DNA of 64,000 bases from assembly GCA_050247155.1 (NCBI GenBank), contig JBFWUS010000003.1, positions 62,001-126,000 of the forward strand, given 5' to 3'. The first letter of the stretch is position 1, and the number at the start of each line of letters is the position of its first letter. A program made the position numbers and the translations under genes. This stretch comes from Mesorhizobium_G sp050247155 (GTDB lineage Bacteria; Pseudomonadota; Alphaproteobacteria; Rhizobiales; Rhizobiaceae). The notes beneath the pieces were generated by a model. It was not told the origin of the DNA. It searched no databases and saw only the letters and a list, made by a program, of their open reading frames with translations. This document shows, one piece after another, positions 42,094 through 50,566 of the stretch.

Positions 42094-42753
42094 CTATGCC
42101 CGCAGAAAGTCCGCTACCGAGTTGAAAATATTGACGAACATCTCTTCCGTCAAAACACCTGTGTTGGTGTTGTAGCGCGAGCAGTGGTAGCTCGGGAACA
42201 CGGAGAGACCCGCAATATCGTAACGGGCTCCATGCTTGAAAGGATGCGCGGCCAGTCGAACTCCAAGCGCCTTGATGGTTGACTGATGCGCGATCGCGCC
42301 CAGCGTGACGACCGCCTTGAGATCGGGAAAGCTGCCTATCGTCAGCGTCAGAAACTGCCGGCAGGTGTTGATCTCGACGGGCAGCGGCTTGTTTTCAGGC
42401 GGCACGCAACGGACCGCATTGGTGATCGCCGTGCCGATGAGCTCAAGCCCGTCATCGGGGCGTGCCTGGAACTGCCCGCGCGCGAAACCGAAATGGCCCA
42501 GCGTCCGGTAAAGCAGGTCGCCGGCATAGTCGCCGGTGAAAGGGCGGCCTGTGCGGTTCGCGCCGCGCAGGCCCGGCCCTAAGCCAACAATCAGCAGGCG
42601 GACGGCATTGCGTCCTTCGGGAGGCAGGAAGGTGGGGACAGGACCGTTAAACCAGTCTCGCTCGCGCGTCCGCCAACCGGCGATGAAATCATGCAGGCGA
42701 GGGCACAGCGGGCAATCATAGTCAGGCTCCGTCGATAGGACGGTGGGCGACAT
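42094..42753 (-). CDS. Uracil-DNA glycosylase, family 5 (UdgB-like)
   Basis: 219 residues from the ATG 42753 (a GTG nine bases upstream is also open). Motif 1 GLGPGLRGANRTGRPFTGDY fits family 5 UDG (UdgB), and the C-terminal motif is PSYHCSRYNTNTG. Cys residues in YDCPLC near residue 14 and later Cys (RCVPP, NTCRQF, YHCS) would ligate a 4Fe-4S cluster. It excises uracil and other deaminated bases from DNA. In rhizobia this gene follows smpB; here 7.9 kb separates them. Converges with the LysR gene with two bases between stops. Confidence 0.92.
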   Translation of the reverse strand: MSPTVLSTEPDYDCPLCPRLHDFIAGWRTRERDWFNGPVPTFLPPEGRNAVRLLIVGLGPGLRGANRTGRPFTGDYAGDLLYRTLGHFGFARGQFQARPDDGLELIGTAITNAVRCVPPENKPLPVEINTCRQFLTLTIGSFPDLKAVVTLGAIAHQSTIKALGVRLAAHPFKHGARYDIAGLSVFPSYHCSRYNTNTGVLTEEMFVNIFNSVADFLRA

Positions 42754-42765
42754 TGGAGCCACCGC

Positions 42766-43353
42766 TCAATAGTCTTCGTCGGGCTCGACAGGATCGGGAC
42801 GGCGCACCGGTCGCTCGGAGGGATCGCGGCCGACTTCCGCCTTCAGGCTGGTCAGGTCGATGAAATGGTCGGCCTGCCGGCGCAGATCGTCTGAGATCAT
42901 CGGAGGCTGTGAGGCCATGGTGGAGACGACGCTGACCTTGCGGCCCTTGCGCTGCAAGGCTTCAACCAGCGTGCGGAAGTCGCCGTCGCCAGAGAAAATC
43001 ACGAAATGATCGACCGTTTCGGCAAGTTCCAGGGCATCGACGGTCAGTTCGATGTCCATGTTGCCCTTGATCTTGCGCCGGCCGCTGGCATCGGTGAATT
43101 CCTTGGCTGGCTTGGTCACCACCTTATAGCCATTGTAGTCGAGCCAATCGATCAGCGGGCGGATCGACGAATACTCCTGATCTTCCAGCAACGCGGTATA
43201 GTAGTAGGCGCGCAGCAGGTAGCCGCGCTTCTGGAAACTGGTCAGCAGCTTGCGGTAGTCGATGTCGAAGCCGAGTGAACGCGAGGTGGCGTAAAGATTG
43301 GCGCCGTCGATAAACAAGGCGATCTTTTCGCGGGGATCAAACACGGCGGGCAA
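42766..43353 (-). CDS. NYN-domain (LabA-like) putative ribonuclease
   Basis: 195 residues with a NYN/PIN-like nuclease fold: KIALFIDGANLYATSRSLGF with the first Asp, KGNMDIELTVDALELAETVD and IFSGDGDFRTLVEALQRKGR with the acidic site, and ISDDLRRQADHFIDL. The start is TTG 43353 or GTG 43344, after GAAAGGA. Probably acts on RNA. Conserved between UDG and rpoZ in rhizobia. Both neighbours on its own strand and spacing (12 bases to the UDG start) point to co-transcription. Confidence 0.9.
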   Translation of the reverse strand: MPAVFDPREKIALFIDGANLYATSRSLGFDIDYRKLLTSFQKRGYLLRAYYYTALLEDQEYSSIRPLIDWLDYNGYKVVTKPAKEFTDASGRRKIKGNMDIELTVDALELAETVDHFVIFSGDGDFRTLVEALQRKGRKVSVVSTMASQPPMISDDLRRQADHFIDLTSLKAEVGRDPSERPVRRPDPVEPDEDY

Positions 43354-43599
43354 TCCTTTCAGGCAATAAGTCTTGATTTCGCAATGCGGCTAAAATGGCG
43401 TGATTTGGTCGATGTTCCAAGCCGTACCAATTCACGAATATGCGACCGTGCGTCACAATCGGCAGGACCAGCCGGCAAATCTTGCACCGTGGCAGTGGTG
43501 CTGGCCCGCCGCGGCGGGCTTTCTGCTTGAACTTTGGCCGTCTTGACAGTATGTAGCCGCCAGTTTCCCGTTATCACTGCGCATTGAAAGGGGCGTTCC

Positions 43600-44001
43600 A
43601 TGGCCCGCGTCACCGTTGAAGATTGCATCGACAAGGTCGACAATCGTTTTGAACTCGTTCTTCTGGCCGGCCACCGCGCACGCCAAATCTCCCAGGGCGC
43701 ACAGATCACCGTGCCGCGCGACAACGACAAGAACCCGGTCGTGGCGCTACGCGAAATCGCCGACGAGACGCTCTCGCCGGGCGACCTGAAGGAAGACCTG
43801 ATTCACTCGCTACAGAAACACGTCGAAGTCGACGAGCCGGAAGCGCCCGCCGCGCCCGAGATCGCCGACCAGACGAACACCGCCGTCGCCGCCGACACTG
43901 CCGACGACGAGGACAACGTGACCTTCGACCGCATGAGCGAGGAAGAACTGCTCGCCGGCATCGAAGGATTGGTTCCGCCGGAAAAGAACGACGACTACTG
44001 A
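43600..44001 (+). CDS. rpoZ: RNA polymerase omega subunit
   Basis: 133 residues. N-terminal VTVEDCIDKVDNRFELVLLA, then GHRARQISQGAQ, and NPVVALREIADETLSPGDL are the omega core; it helps assemble RNA polymerase and binds ppGpp in many bacteria. The C-terminus is an acidic tail typical of alphaproteobacteria. It precedes rsh, the ppGpp synthetase gene, with a terminator in between, a common and functionally sensible pairing. Confidence 0.97.
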   Translation: MARVTVEDCIDKVDNRFELVLLAGHRARQISQGAQITVPRDNDKNPVVALREIADETLSPGDLKEDLIHSLQKHVEVDEPEAPAAPEIADQTNTAVAADTADDEDNVTFDRMSEEELLAGIEGLVPPEKNDDY

Positions 44002-44045
44002 GCCACTTGAGGGCTTCCGCGCCCGCTCGTTACTGACTATTTCTA

Positions 44046-44083
44046 TCATGCGTCGCAGCTCGCTGCGGCGCATGATTTATTTT
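44046..44083 (+). terminator. Rho-independent terminator between rpoZ and rsh
   Basis: TCATGCGTCGCAG and CTGCGGCGCATGA form a 13-bp stem (one G-T pair) with a four-base loop, followed by TTTATTTT. It lies 44 bases after the rpoZ stop and 20 bases before the rsh start, so rsh needs its own promoter or readthrough. Confidence 0.85.
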
Positions 44084-44103
44084 GAAAGCCCGAGACTTAG
44101 ACC

Positions 44104-46356
44104 ATGATGCGTCAATACGAGCTTGTCGAGCGCGTGCAGCGCTACAAGCCGGACGTCAACGAGGCCTTGCTGAACAAGGCCTATGTCTATGCCATGCAGA
44201 AGCATGGCCACCAGACGCGCGCCTCGGGCGACCCGTATTTCTCGCATCCGCTGGAAGTCGCGGCGATCCTGACCGACATGCGCATGGACGAGGCGACGAT
44301 CGCCGTGGCCCTGCTGCACGATACGATCGAGGACACCAGCGCGACGCGGCAGGAGATCGACGAACTGTTCGGCCCCGATTTGGGCAAGCTCGTCGAGGGC
44401 CTGACCAAGCTGAAGAAGCTCGATCTGGTTTCCAAGAAGGCGGAGCAGGCAGAGAACCTGCGCAAGCTGCTGCTGGCAATTTCCGAAGACGTGCGCGTCC
44501 TCCTGGTCAAGTTGGCCGACCGCCTGCACAACATGCGCACGCTTGACCACATGCGCCAGGACAAGCGCGTGCGCATCGCCGAAGAGACTATGGACATCTA
44601 TGCGCCGCTGGCCGGCCGCATGGGCATGCAGGGCATGCGCGAGGAGTTGGAAGACCTTTCCTTCAAGACTATCAACCCCGATGCCTACCGTACCGTCTCG
44701 GAGCGGCTAGCGGGCCTTCTGGCGCGCAACAAGGGCGTCATCGGCGAGATTGAGCAGGCACTTTCGGCCCTGTTCGCCAAGCACTCCATCAGTGCTTCGG
44801 TAAAAGGCCGGCAGAAGAAGCCATGGTCCGTCTTTCGCAAGATGGAGGCCAAGGCGCTGTCTTTCGAGCAGCTTTCCGACATCTTCGGCTTTCGCGTCAT
44901 GGTGGAGAAGGTCGAGCATTGTTACACGGCGCTGGGCGCTGTTCACACGACCTGGTCTATGGTGCCGGGGCGCTTCAAGGATTACATCTCGACGCCGAAG
45001 CAGAACGACTACCGCTCGATCCACACTACGATCGTCGGGCCGTCGCGGCAGCGCATCGAACTGCAGATTCGCACCCGCGAGATGAACGACATCGCCGAAT
45101 ACGGCGTGGCAGCCCACGCCCTCTACAAGGATAATGTTCCGCCGAACGGCAATGGAGCGGCGCATCAGGTCTCGAAGGAGACCAATGCTTATGCCTGGTT
45201 GCGGCGGACGATCGAGCAGCTTTCGGAAGGCGACAACCCGGAAGACTTTCTCGAGAACACCAAGCTGGAGCTGTTCCAGGACCAGGTCTTCTGCTTTACG
45301 CCCAAGGGCATGCTGATCGCGCTGCCGCGCGGGGCGACGCCGATCGATTTTGCCTATGCCGTGCACACCAATGTCGGCGACACATGCGTCGGCGCGCGTG
45401 TGAACGGCCGAACCATGCCGCTGATGACGGAACTCAAGAACGGCGATGAGGTGGAGATCATCCGCTCGAAGGCGCAGGTGCCGCCGGCGGCCTGGGAGCA
45501 GGTGGTGGTCACCGGCAAGGCGCGCGCCGCTATCCGCCGCGCCACCAAGAACGCCATTCGCAAGCAATATTCGGGTCTTGGCGTGCGTATCCTCGAACGC
45601 GCCTTCGAACGCTCCGGCAAGACCTTCGAGAAGGAGAAACTCGCCAAGGTGCTGCATCGTCTGGCGCGCAAGGATGTCGACGACGTACTGGCGGCCGTCG
45701 GGCGCGGCGAGGTGAGTTCGGTCGATGTGATGCGGGCGGTCTATCCCGATTTCAAGGAAGAACGCATCGGGCCGCCAGCGCCGAAGCCGCGCGAGGAGGG
45801 CTGGTTCAACCTGCGCAACGCTGCCGGCATGCTGTTCAAACTGCCCGGCCGCAGCCAGAAGCGCCAGGTCGTGGAGGCTACCAAAAGCCAAGCGGCCGCC
45901 CAGGGCGGGGCCGTGCCGATCCGCGGCGTGCGCGGCGATCTGCCGGTAAAATTTGCGCCGGAAGGGGCGGTGCCGGGCGACCGCATCGTCGGCATCGTGC
46001 AGCCCGGATCTGGTATTACCATCTATCCGATCCAGTCGCCGTCGCTCACGGCCTTCGACGACCAGCCTGAACGCTGGATCGATGTGCGCTGGGATATCGA
46101 CGAGGAAAAGAAAGAGCGCTTTCCGGCCCGCGTCATGGTGACGGCGATCAACGCGCCGGGCTCACTGGCCGAAATCGCGCAAATCATCGCCGCCAACGAC
46201 GCCAATATCCATACGCTCTCGATGGGACGTACGGCGCCGGACTTCACGGAAATGACGTTTGACCTTGAAGTCTGGCACCTGAAGCATTTGAACCAGCTTT
46301 TGCAGCAGCTTCGCGACTCGCCGAGCGTCAGCGAGGCAAAGCGTGTCAATGGTTAG
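44104..46356 (+). CDS. rsh: Bifunctional (p)ppGpp synthetase/hydrolase
   Basis: 750 residues, the single long RelA/SpoT homologue of alphaproteobacteria. Order: HD hydrolase (about 25-180) with HPLEVAAILTDM and VALLHDTIEDT intact, synthetase (about 230-345) with KPWSVFRKMEAKALSFEQLS and NDYRSIHTTIVGP, TGS (about 385-450; FTPKGMLIALPRGATPIDFA), a helical region, and a C-terminal ACT (about 670-750). With both HD and synthetase motifs kept, it should make and degrade ppGpp. Two in-frame ATGs start it (44104, 44107). Confidence 0.97.
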   Translation: MMRQYELVERVQRYKPDVNEALLNKAYVYAMQKHGHQTRASGDPYFSHPLEVAAILTDMRMDEATIAVALLHDTIEDTSATRQEIDELFGPDLGKLVEGLTKLKKLDLVSKKAEQAENLRKLLLAISEDVRVLLVKLADRLHNMRTLDHMRQDKRVRIAEETMDIYAPLAGRMGMQGMREELEDLSFKTINPDAYRTVSERLAGLLARNKGVIGEIEQALSALFAKHSISASVKGRQKKPWSVFRKMEAKALSFEQLSDIFGFRVMVEKVEHCYTALGAVHTTWSMVPGRFKDYISTPKQNDYRSIHTTIVGPSRQRIELQIRTREMNDIAEYGVAAHALYKDNVPPNGNGAAHQVSKETNAYAWLRRTIEQLSEGDNPEDFLENTKLELFQDQVFCFTPKGMLIALPRGATPIDFAYAVHTNVGDTCVGARVNGRTMPLMTELKNGDEVEIIRSKAQVPPAAWEQVVVTGKARAAIRRATKNAIRKQYSGLGVRILERAFERSGKTFEKEKLAKVLHRLARKDVDDVLAAVGRGEVSSVDVMRAVYPDFKEERIGPPAPKPREEGWFNLRNAAGMLFKLPGRSQKRQVVEATKSQAAAQGGAVPIRGVRGDLPVKFAPEGAVPGDRIVGIVQPGSGITIYPIQSPSLTAFDDQPERWIDVRWDIDEEKKERFPARVMVTAINAPGSLAEIAQIIAANDANIHTLSMGRTAPDFTEMTFDLEVWHLKHLNQLLQQLRDSPSVSEAKRVNG

Positions 46357-46377
46357 CCACAGTTGAATCGAGATCGC

Positions 46378-46956
46378 ATGAATACCGCCCAAGTGCTTGA
46401 TGTGTTTCGCGAAGCCGGCGCCGTGCTGGAAGGACATTTCATCCTGACCTCTGGCCTGCGTAGCCCCGTCTTCCTGCAAAAGGCGCGTGTGTTCATGCAT
46501 GCCGACAAGACGGAGAAGCTTTGCAAGGCGCTCGCCGACAAGATCCGCGCCGAGGTGCCAGGCAGGATCGACTATGTCGTCGGACCGGCGGTCGGGGGAC
46601 TGATCCCGGCCTATGAGACGTCACGTCATCTCGGCGTGCCGGCGATCTGGGTCGAGCGGGAACAGGGCGTGTTCCGCCTGCGCCGTTTCGAGATGGAAAA
46701 GGGCGCGCGAGTGGTGATCGTCGAGGACATCGTCACCACCGGCCTGTCGATCCGCGAAACGATCGAATGCCTGCGCGATCTGGGCGCGGAGGTGCTGGCG
46801 GCCGCCTGCATCATCGACCGCTCCGCCGGCAAGACGGATGTCGGCGTGCCGCTGATCGCGCTGGCCGAATATGAGGTGCCGGCCTATTCGGCGGATCAGT
46901 TGCCGCCCGAGCTTGCCGCCATCCCGCCGGTGAAGCCGGGTAGCCGGAATATCTGA
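46378..46956 (+). CDS. pyrE: Orotate phosphoribosyltransferase
   Basis: 192 residues; the PRPP-binding motif VVIVEDIVTTGLSI and the substrate end LRSPVFLQKARVF are clear. It converts orotate and PRPP to OMP in pyrimidine synthesis. I prefer the ATG 46378 to the upstream TTG 46363. It overlaps acpS by one base (TGATG) and follows rsh by 21 bases, so all three are likely one transcript. Confidence 0.96.
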   Translation: MNTAQVLDVFREAGAVLEGHFILTSGLRSPVFLQKARVFMHADKTEKLCKALADKIRAEVPGRIDYVVGPAVGGLIPAYETSRHLGVPAIWVEREQGVFRLRRFEMEKGARVVIVEDIVTTGLSIRETIECLRDLGAEVLAAACIIDRSAGKTDVGVPLIALAEYEVPAYSADQLPPELAAIPPVKPGSRNI

Positions 46957-47465
46957 TGATCATCGGCCTCGGCTCCGATCTCATCGACATCCGCCGCATC
47001 GAGCGGTCCCTGGAGCGGCATGGTGAGCGCTTTATCCAGCGCATTTTCACCGATGTCGAACGCCAGAGGTCGGAGCGCAGGGCAGGGCGGGCGGCATCCT
47101 ATGCAAAACGATTCGCCGCCAAGGAAGCCTGCGCCAAGGCGCTGGGCAGCGGCATATCGGAAGGGGTGTTCTGGCGAGATATGGGTGTGGTTAACCTCCC
47201 AAGCGGCAAACCAACCATGGCGCTTACCGGCGGCGCTGCCACGCGGCTGGAGAAGCTCCTTCCGGCCGGTCACAAGGCGGTCCTGCACCTGACGATCACC
47301 GACGATTTTCCGCTGGCGCAAGCCTTTGTGATCATCGAGGCGTTGCCAGTTGACATCAATGACTTCATTGGTCTGCTCGCCGGTAAGACATCAAAGGTTG
47401 CAACGCTCGAGGAGATAGACGAGGCGATAAGAGCCGGTTGGGCAGGTCAAATCCCAAATGACTAG
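46956..47465 (+). CDS. acpS: Holo-ACP synthase with unusual C-terminal extension
   Basis: 169 residues against about 130-140 for the family. Residues 1-133 are normal AcpS: MIIGLGSDLIDIRRIERSLE (metal Asp), RFAAKEACAKALGSG, WRDMGVVNLPSGKP and HLTITDDFPLAQAFVIIEAL. It attaches 4'-phosphopantetheine to acyl carrier protein. From about residue 134 a new segment follows (DFIGLLAGKTSKVATLEEID, then EAIRAGWAG) that is not part of AcpS and reads like the C-terminal tail of AbrB-type antitoxins. The join is in frame, without a visible frameshift. Start overlaps the pyrE stop. Confidence 0.92.
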   Translation: MIIGLGSDLIDIRRIERSLERHGERFIQRIFTDVERQRSERRAGRAASYAKRFAAKEACAKALGSGISEGVFWRDMGVVNLPSGKPTMALTGGAATRLEKLLPAGHKAVLHLTITDDFPLAQAFVIIEALPVDINDFIGLLAGKTSKVATLEEIDEAIRAGWAGQIPND

Positions 47466-47552
47466 TCGAACCGTGCGGCGTTAGCACCCGTTCAAAACAT
47501 TGCCCCTAGCCGCCCGAACCCGTATATCAGCGCGGCACTAACCGAGGACAAC

Positions 47553-48302
47553 ATGAGCGTGGCGGAAAAAACCGAGAAGAAAGCCGGCGGCCTGGGCGAG
47601 ACCGTCAGTGTGATTTTCCAGGCGCTGATCCTCGCGCTGGTGATCCGCACGCTGTTTTTCCAGCCTTTTTCCATTCCCTCCGGCTCGATGCGCCCAACTT
47701 TGCTCGAAGGCGACTATCTGTTCGTGACCAAGTGGGCCTATGGCTATTCGCGTCACTCGCTGCCGTTTTCGCCGCCGATCTTTTCCGGCCGAATCTGGGG
47801 TTCGCCACCCGAGAGAGGCGACGTGGTGGTCTTCAAGTTTCCGCCTAACCCCTCGATCGACTACATCAAGCGCGTGATCGGCCTGCCGGGCGACCGCATC
47901 CAGATGAAGGCCGGCCAGCTTTTCATCAATGGCGAGGCTGTGCCGCGCGAGAAGGTCGGCCAGATTACGAACAGGGATGTCACTGAGGTTGACCAGCCGG
48001 TGGACGTCTATCGCGAGACGCTGCCGAACGGCGTGAGCTACGACACGCTCGACCTGACGCCGAACGGCATTGGCGACGACACGCGCGAATTCGTCGTGCC
48101 CGACGGACACTACTTCATGATGGGCGACAATCGCGACAATTCCAGCGACAGCCGCTTCCAGGTCGGCTTCGTGCCGGACGAGAACCTGGTTGGCCGCGCC
48201 AACATCATCTTCTTCTCGATTGCCGGTGGCGCAAGCCCGCTGGAACTGTGGAAGTGGCCGACCGAGATCAGGCCGACGCGCTTCTTCAACATGGTTCGCT
48301 GA
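47553..48302 (+). CDS. lepB: Signal peptidase I
   Basis: 249 residues. One N-terminal membrane helix (about 17-37), catalytic Ser 45 in IPSGSMRPTL and Lys 106 in YIKRVIGLPGDR (Ser/Lys dyad), and the box D/E region GDNRDNSSDSRF near 190. It removes Sec and Tat signal peptides at the periplasmic face of the inner membrane. The stop overlaps the rnc start by one base (TGATG). ATG 47553 follows GAGGACA. Confidence 0.96.
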   Translation: MSVAEKTEKKAGGLGETVSVIFQALILALVIRTLFFQPFSIPSGSMRPTLLEGDYLFVTKWAYGYSRHSLPFSPPIFSGRIWGSPPERGDVVVFKFPPNPSIDYIKRVIGLPGDRIQMKAGQLFINGEAVPREKVGQITNRDVTEVDQPVDVYRETLPNGVSYDTLDLTPNGIGDDTREFVVPDGHYFMMGDNRDNSSDSRFQVGFVPDENLVGRANIIFFSIAGGASPLELWKWPTEIRPTRFFNMVR

Positions 48303-49015
48303 TGGCGTCGCCGCGACTGTCCGGCGATGCGCTGGCGCTCGCCTTGGCGCCGATCACCGGACATTTGTTCATCGATCACAAGCGCCTGCAGCGCGCGCTG
48401 ACCCATGGCAGCGCGCGCGCCCAGAATGCCGGCGCCGATTATGAGCGCTTCGAGTTCCTCGGCGACCGTGTGCTCGGTCTGATAGTCGCGCATATGCTGT
48501 TCGAGGCCTATCCAGCGGCGCCTGAAGGCGAATTGTCGGTACGGCTGAATGCGCTGGTGAATGCCGACGCATTGGCCTCCATTGCAGAAGAGATTGGCCT
48601 GCCGGCGCTGGTTCATGCCGGCTCGGAGATCCGCACTATGGCGGGACGCAAGCGCGTCAATCTGCGGGCTGACTCGCTGGAGGCTTTGATCGCGGCGCTC
48701 TACCTCGATGGTGGCATGGAAGCCGCCCGCGCCTTCATTTACCGCTATTGGCGGCCGCGCGCCGATGCGGTCGATCTGATGCGTCGCGATGCCAAGACCG
48801 TGCTCCAGGAATGGGCGCATCAGGCCGTTCAGGCTACGCCGACTTATGCGATCGAGAATCGCGATGGCCCGGACCATGATCCGATCTTCACGGTGCGGGT
48901 TTCGGTGGGGTCTCTGGAATCCTGCGTCGGTAGCGGCCGTTCCAAACGAGAAGCGGAGCAGACGGCCGCGGAAATGTTCCTGATCCGGGAAGGCGTCTGG
49001 CGGACGAGCGAATGA
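48302..49015 (+). CDS. rnc: Ribonuclease III
   Basis: 237 residues. The nuclease domain (1 to about 155) has the signature YERFEFLGDRVLGL and the second acidic cluster ADSLEALIAALYLDGG; a double-stranded RNA-binding domain follows (AKTVLQEWAHQA to the end, with GRSKREAEQTAAEMFL). It processes rRNA and structured mRNAs. The start is the ATG overlapping the lepB stop; the longer frame from 48248 lies inside lepB. Confidence 0.96.
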   Translation: MASPRLSGDALALALAPITGHLFIDHKRLQRALTHGSARAQNAGADYERFEFLGDRVLGLIVAHMLFEAYPAAPEGELSVRLNALVNADALASIAEEIGLPALVHAGSEIRTMAGRKRVNLRADSLEALIAALYLDGGMEAARAFIYRYWRPRADAVDLMRRDAKTVLQEWAHQAVQATPTYAIENRDGPDHDPIFTVRVSVGSLESCVGSGRSKREAEQTAAEMFLIREGVWRTSE

Positions 49016-49029
49016 CTATTGGATACCGG

Positions 49030-49133
49030 ATACCCCCACCCCTAACCCCTCCTCACAAGGGGGATGGGAACTTGGCGGCAACGCTGGCGGAATCCCCCTC
49101 CCCCTTGTGGGGAGGGGTTAGGGGTCGGGGTAT
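49030..49133. repeat. Inverted repeat between rnc and era
   Basis: ATACCCCCACCCCTAACCCC at 49030 is mirrored with two mismatches by the sequence ending at 49133; arms are about 35 bp and the spacer about 30 bases. It fills almost the whole rnc-era gap and ends four bases before the era ATG, so the era ribosome site region is part of the repeat. Same G/C-tract style as the repeats at 34272 and 63482. Confidence 0.85.
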
Positions 49134-49136
49134 GCG

Positions 49137-50063
49137 ATGACTGCCATATCGACCGAGGGCGACCGAATGGCCACCACCCGCTCGGGCTTCGTGGCTCTTA
49201 TCGGCGCGCCGAACGCCGGTAAGTCGACGCTGGTGAACCAGCTTGTCGGCGCCAAGGTCTCGATCGTCACGCACAAGGTGCAGACGACGCGGGCGATCGT
49301 GCGCGGCATTGCAACGCACGACAACGCGCAGATCGTGTTCGTCGATACGCCGGGCATTTTCCGGCCACGCCGGCGGCTGGACAAGGCAATGGTGACGACT
49401 GCCTGGGGCGGCGCGAAAGATGCCGACATCGTTCTCGTGCTGATCGACGCCGAGCGCGGCATCAAGGGCGACGCCGAGGCGCTGCTGGGCAGCCTTGAGG
49501 GCGTAAAACAGCCGAAAATACTCGTGCTGAACAAGGTCGACCGAGTGAAGCCGGAGATCCTTCTAAAACTGACGGCGGACGCCAATGCAAAGGCTACGTT
49601 TGAACGCACCTTCATGATTTCGGCGTTGACCGGCTCCGGCTGCAAGGACCTGCTGGATTTTCTGGCGGAGCGTCTGCCGGAAGGGCCGTGGTATTATCCG
49701 GAAGACCAGATTTCCGACCTGCCGATGCGCCAGCTCGCCGCCGAAATCACGCGCGAAAAGCTCTATCTGAGGCTACATCAGGAACTGCCTTATTCCTCCA
49801 CCGTCGAGACGGAAAAATGGGAGGAATTGCAGAACGGTTCGGTGCGCATCGAGCAGGTGATCTATGTCGAGCGTGATAGCCAGAAGGGCATCGTGCTGGG
49901 CGAGAAGGGGGCGACAATCAAGGCGATCGGGGCTGCGGCCCGTAAGGAAATCGGCGAGATTCTCGAGCAGAAGGTGCACCTCTTCCTCTTCGTGAAGGTG
50001 CGCGAGAACTGGGGAGACGACCCCGAGCGCTATCGCGAGATGGGGCTGGAGTTTCCGGGCTGA
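49137..50063 (+). CDS. era: GTPase Era
   Basis: 308 residues. GTPase motifs: GAPNAGKST (G1), T in QTTRAIVRG (G2), VDTPGIF (G3), LNKVD (G4); then a KH domain with IYVERDSQKGIVLGEKG and IKAIGAAARKEIGEI. Era binds 16S rRNA and helps 30S subunit maturation. ATG 49137 is used; the ATG at 49167 is the alternative and would be farther from the repeat. Classic lepB-rnc-era-recO order. Confidence 0.96.
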   Translation: MTAISTEGDRMATTRSGFVALIGAPNAGKSTLVNQLVGAKVSIVTHKVQTTRAIVRGIATHDNAQIVFVDTPGIFRPRRRLDKAMVTTAWGGAKDADIVLVLIDAERGIKGDAEALLGSLEGVKQPKILVLNKVDRVKPEILLKLTADANAKATFERTFMISALTGSGCKDLLDFLAERLPEGPWYYPEDQISDLPMRQLAAEITREKLYLRLHQELPYSSTVETEKWEELQNGSVRIEQVIYVERDSQKGIVLGEKGATIKAIGAAARKEIGEILEQKVHLFLFVKVRENWGDDPERYREMGLEFPG

Positions 50064-50086
50064 GGAATTCTTAGGAAGGACTGCCC

Positions 50087-50497
50087 ATGGTCACGATGAC
50101 CGTCGAACTTCGTAATGTCGAAGGCACCGAAGCCGCGTTGGGCTGGGCAGGCAGCCACACGGTTGTCGTCGACCGTCCCGAGGGCAAGGCCGGTGGCCAG
50201 GGCCTTGGCTTCAACGGCGGCCAGTTGCTGGCGATGGCGATCGGCGGGTGCTTTTGCAACGACCTGCGCTATTCCGCGCATGCCATGGGCGTCCAGCTTG
50301 GCAAGATCGCGGTCAGCGTCACGCTTGAGATGGTCGGCGAGCCGCTTCTGGCGTCCTCGGCCTCCATGGCCGTGTCGTGCGATACGCTGGATGGGTCTGA
50401 TCCAACGGTGGTGATCGAGCGGGCCAAGGAAATTTCCATGGTCGCCAATTCGCTGCGGCGCGGCATTCCGGTTCAGATTGATACTCCACAGGGCTGA
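50087..50497 (+). CDS. OsmC-family protein
   Basis: 136 residues. OsmC/Ohr-like fold with a Cys pair region LAMAIGGCFCNDLRYSAHAM, where the reactive Cys is expected; GGQGLGFNGGQLL precedes it. The family detoxifies peroxides or acts as redox-active thiol protein; only one clear Cys-x-Cys site is visible instead of two separate Cys, so peroxidase activity is uncertain. It lies between era and recO on the same strand. Confidence 0.88.
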   Translation: MVTMTVELRNVEGTEAALGWAGSHTVVVDRPEGKAGGQGLGFNGGQLLAMAIGGCFCNDLRYSAHAMGVQLGKIAVSVTLEMVGEPLLASSASMAVSCDTLDGSDPTVVIERAKEISMVANSLRRGIPVQIDTPQG

Positions 50498-50566
50498 CGC
50501 AGCGTCCACGGCTGCCACAATCGCTGCCCCTTGCCTTGCGAGCAAATGGCGTGAGACTCTGCGGCT

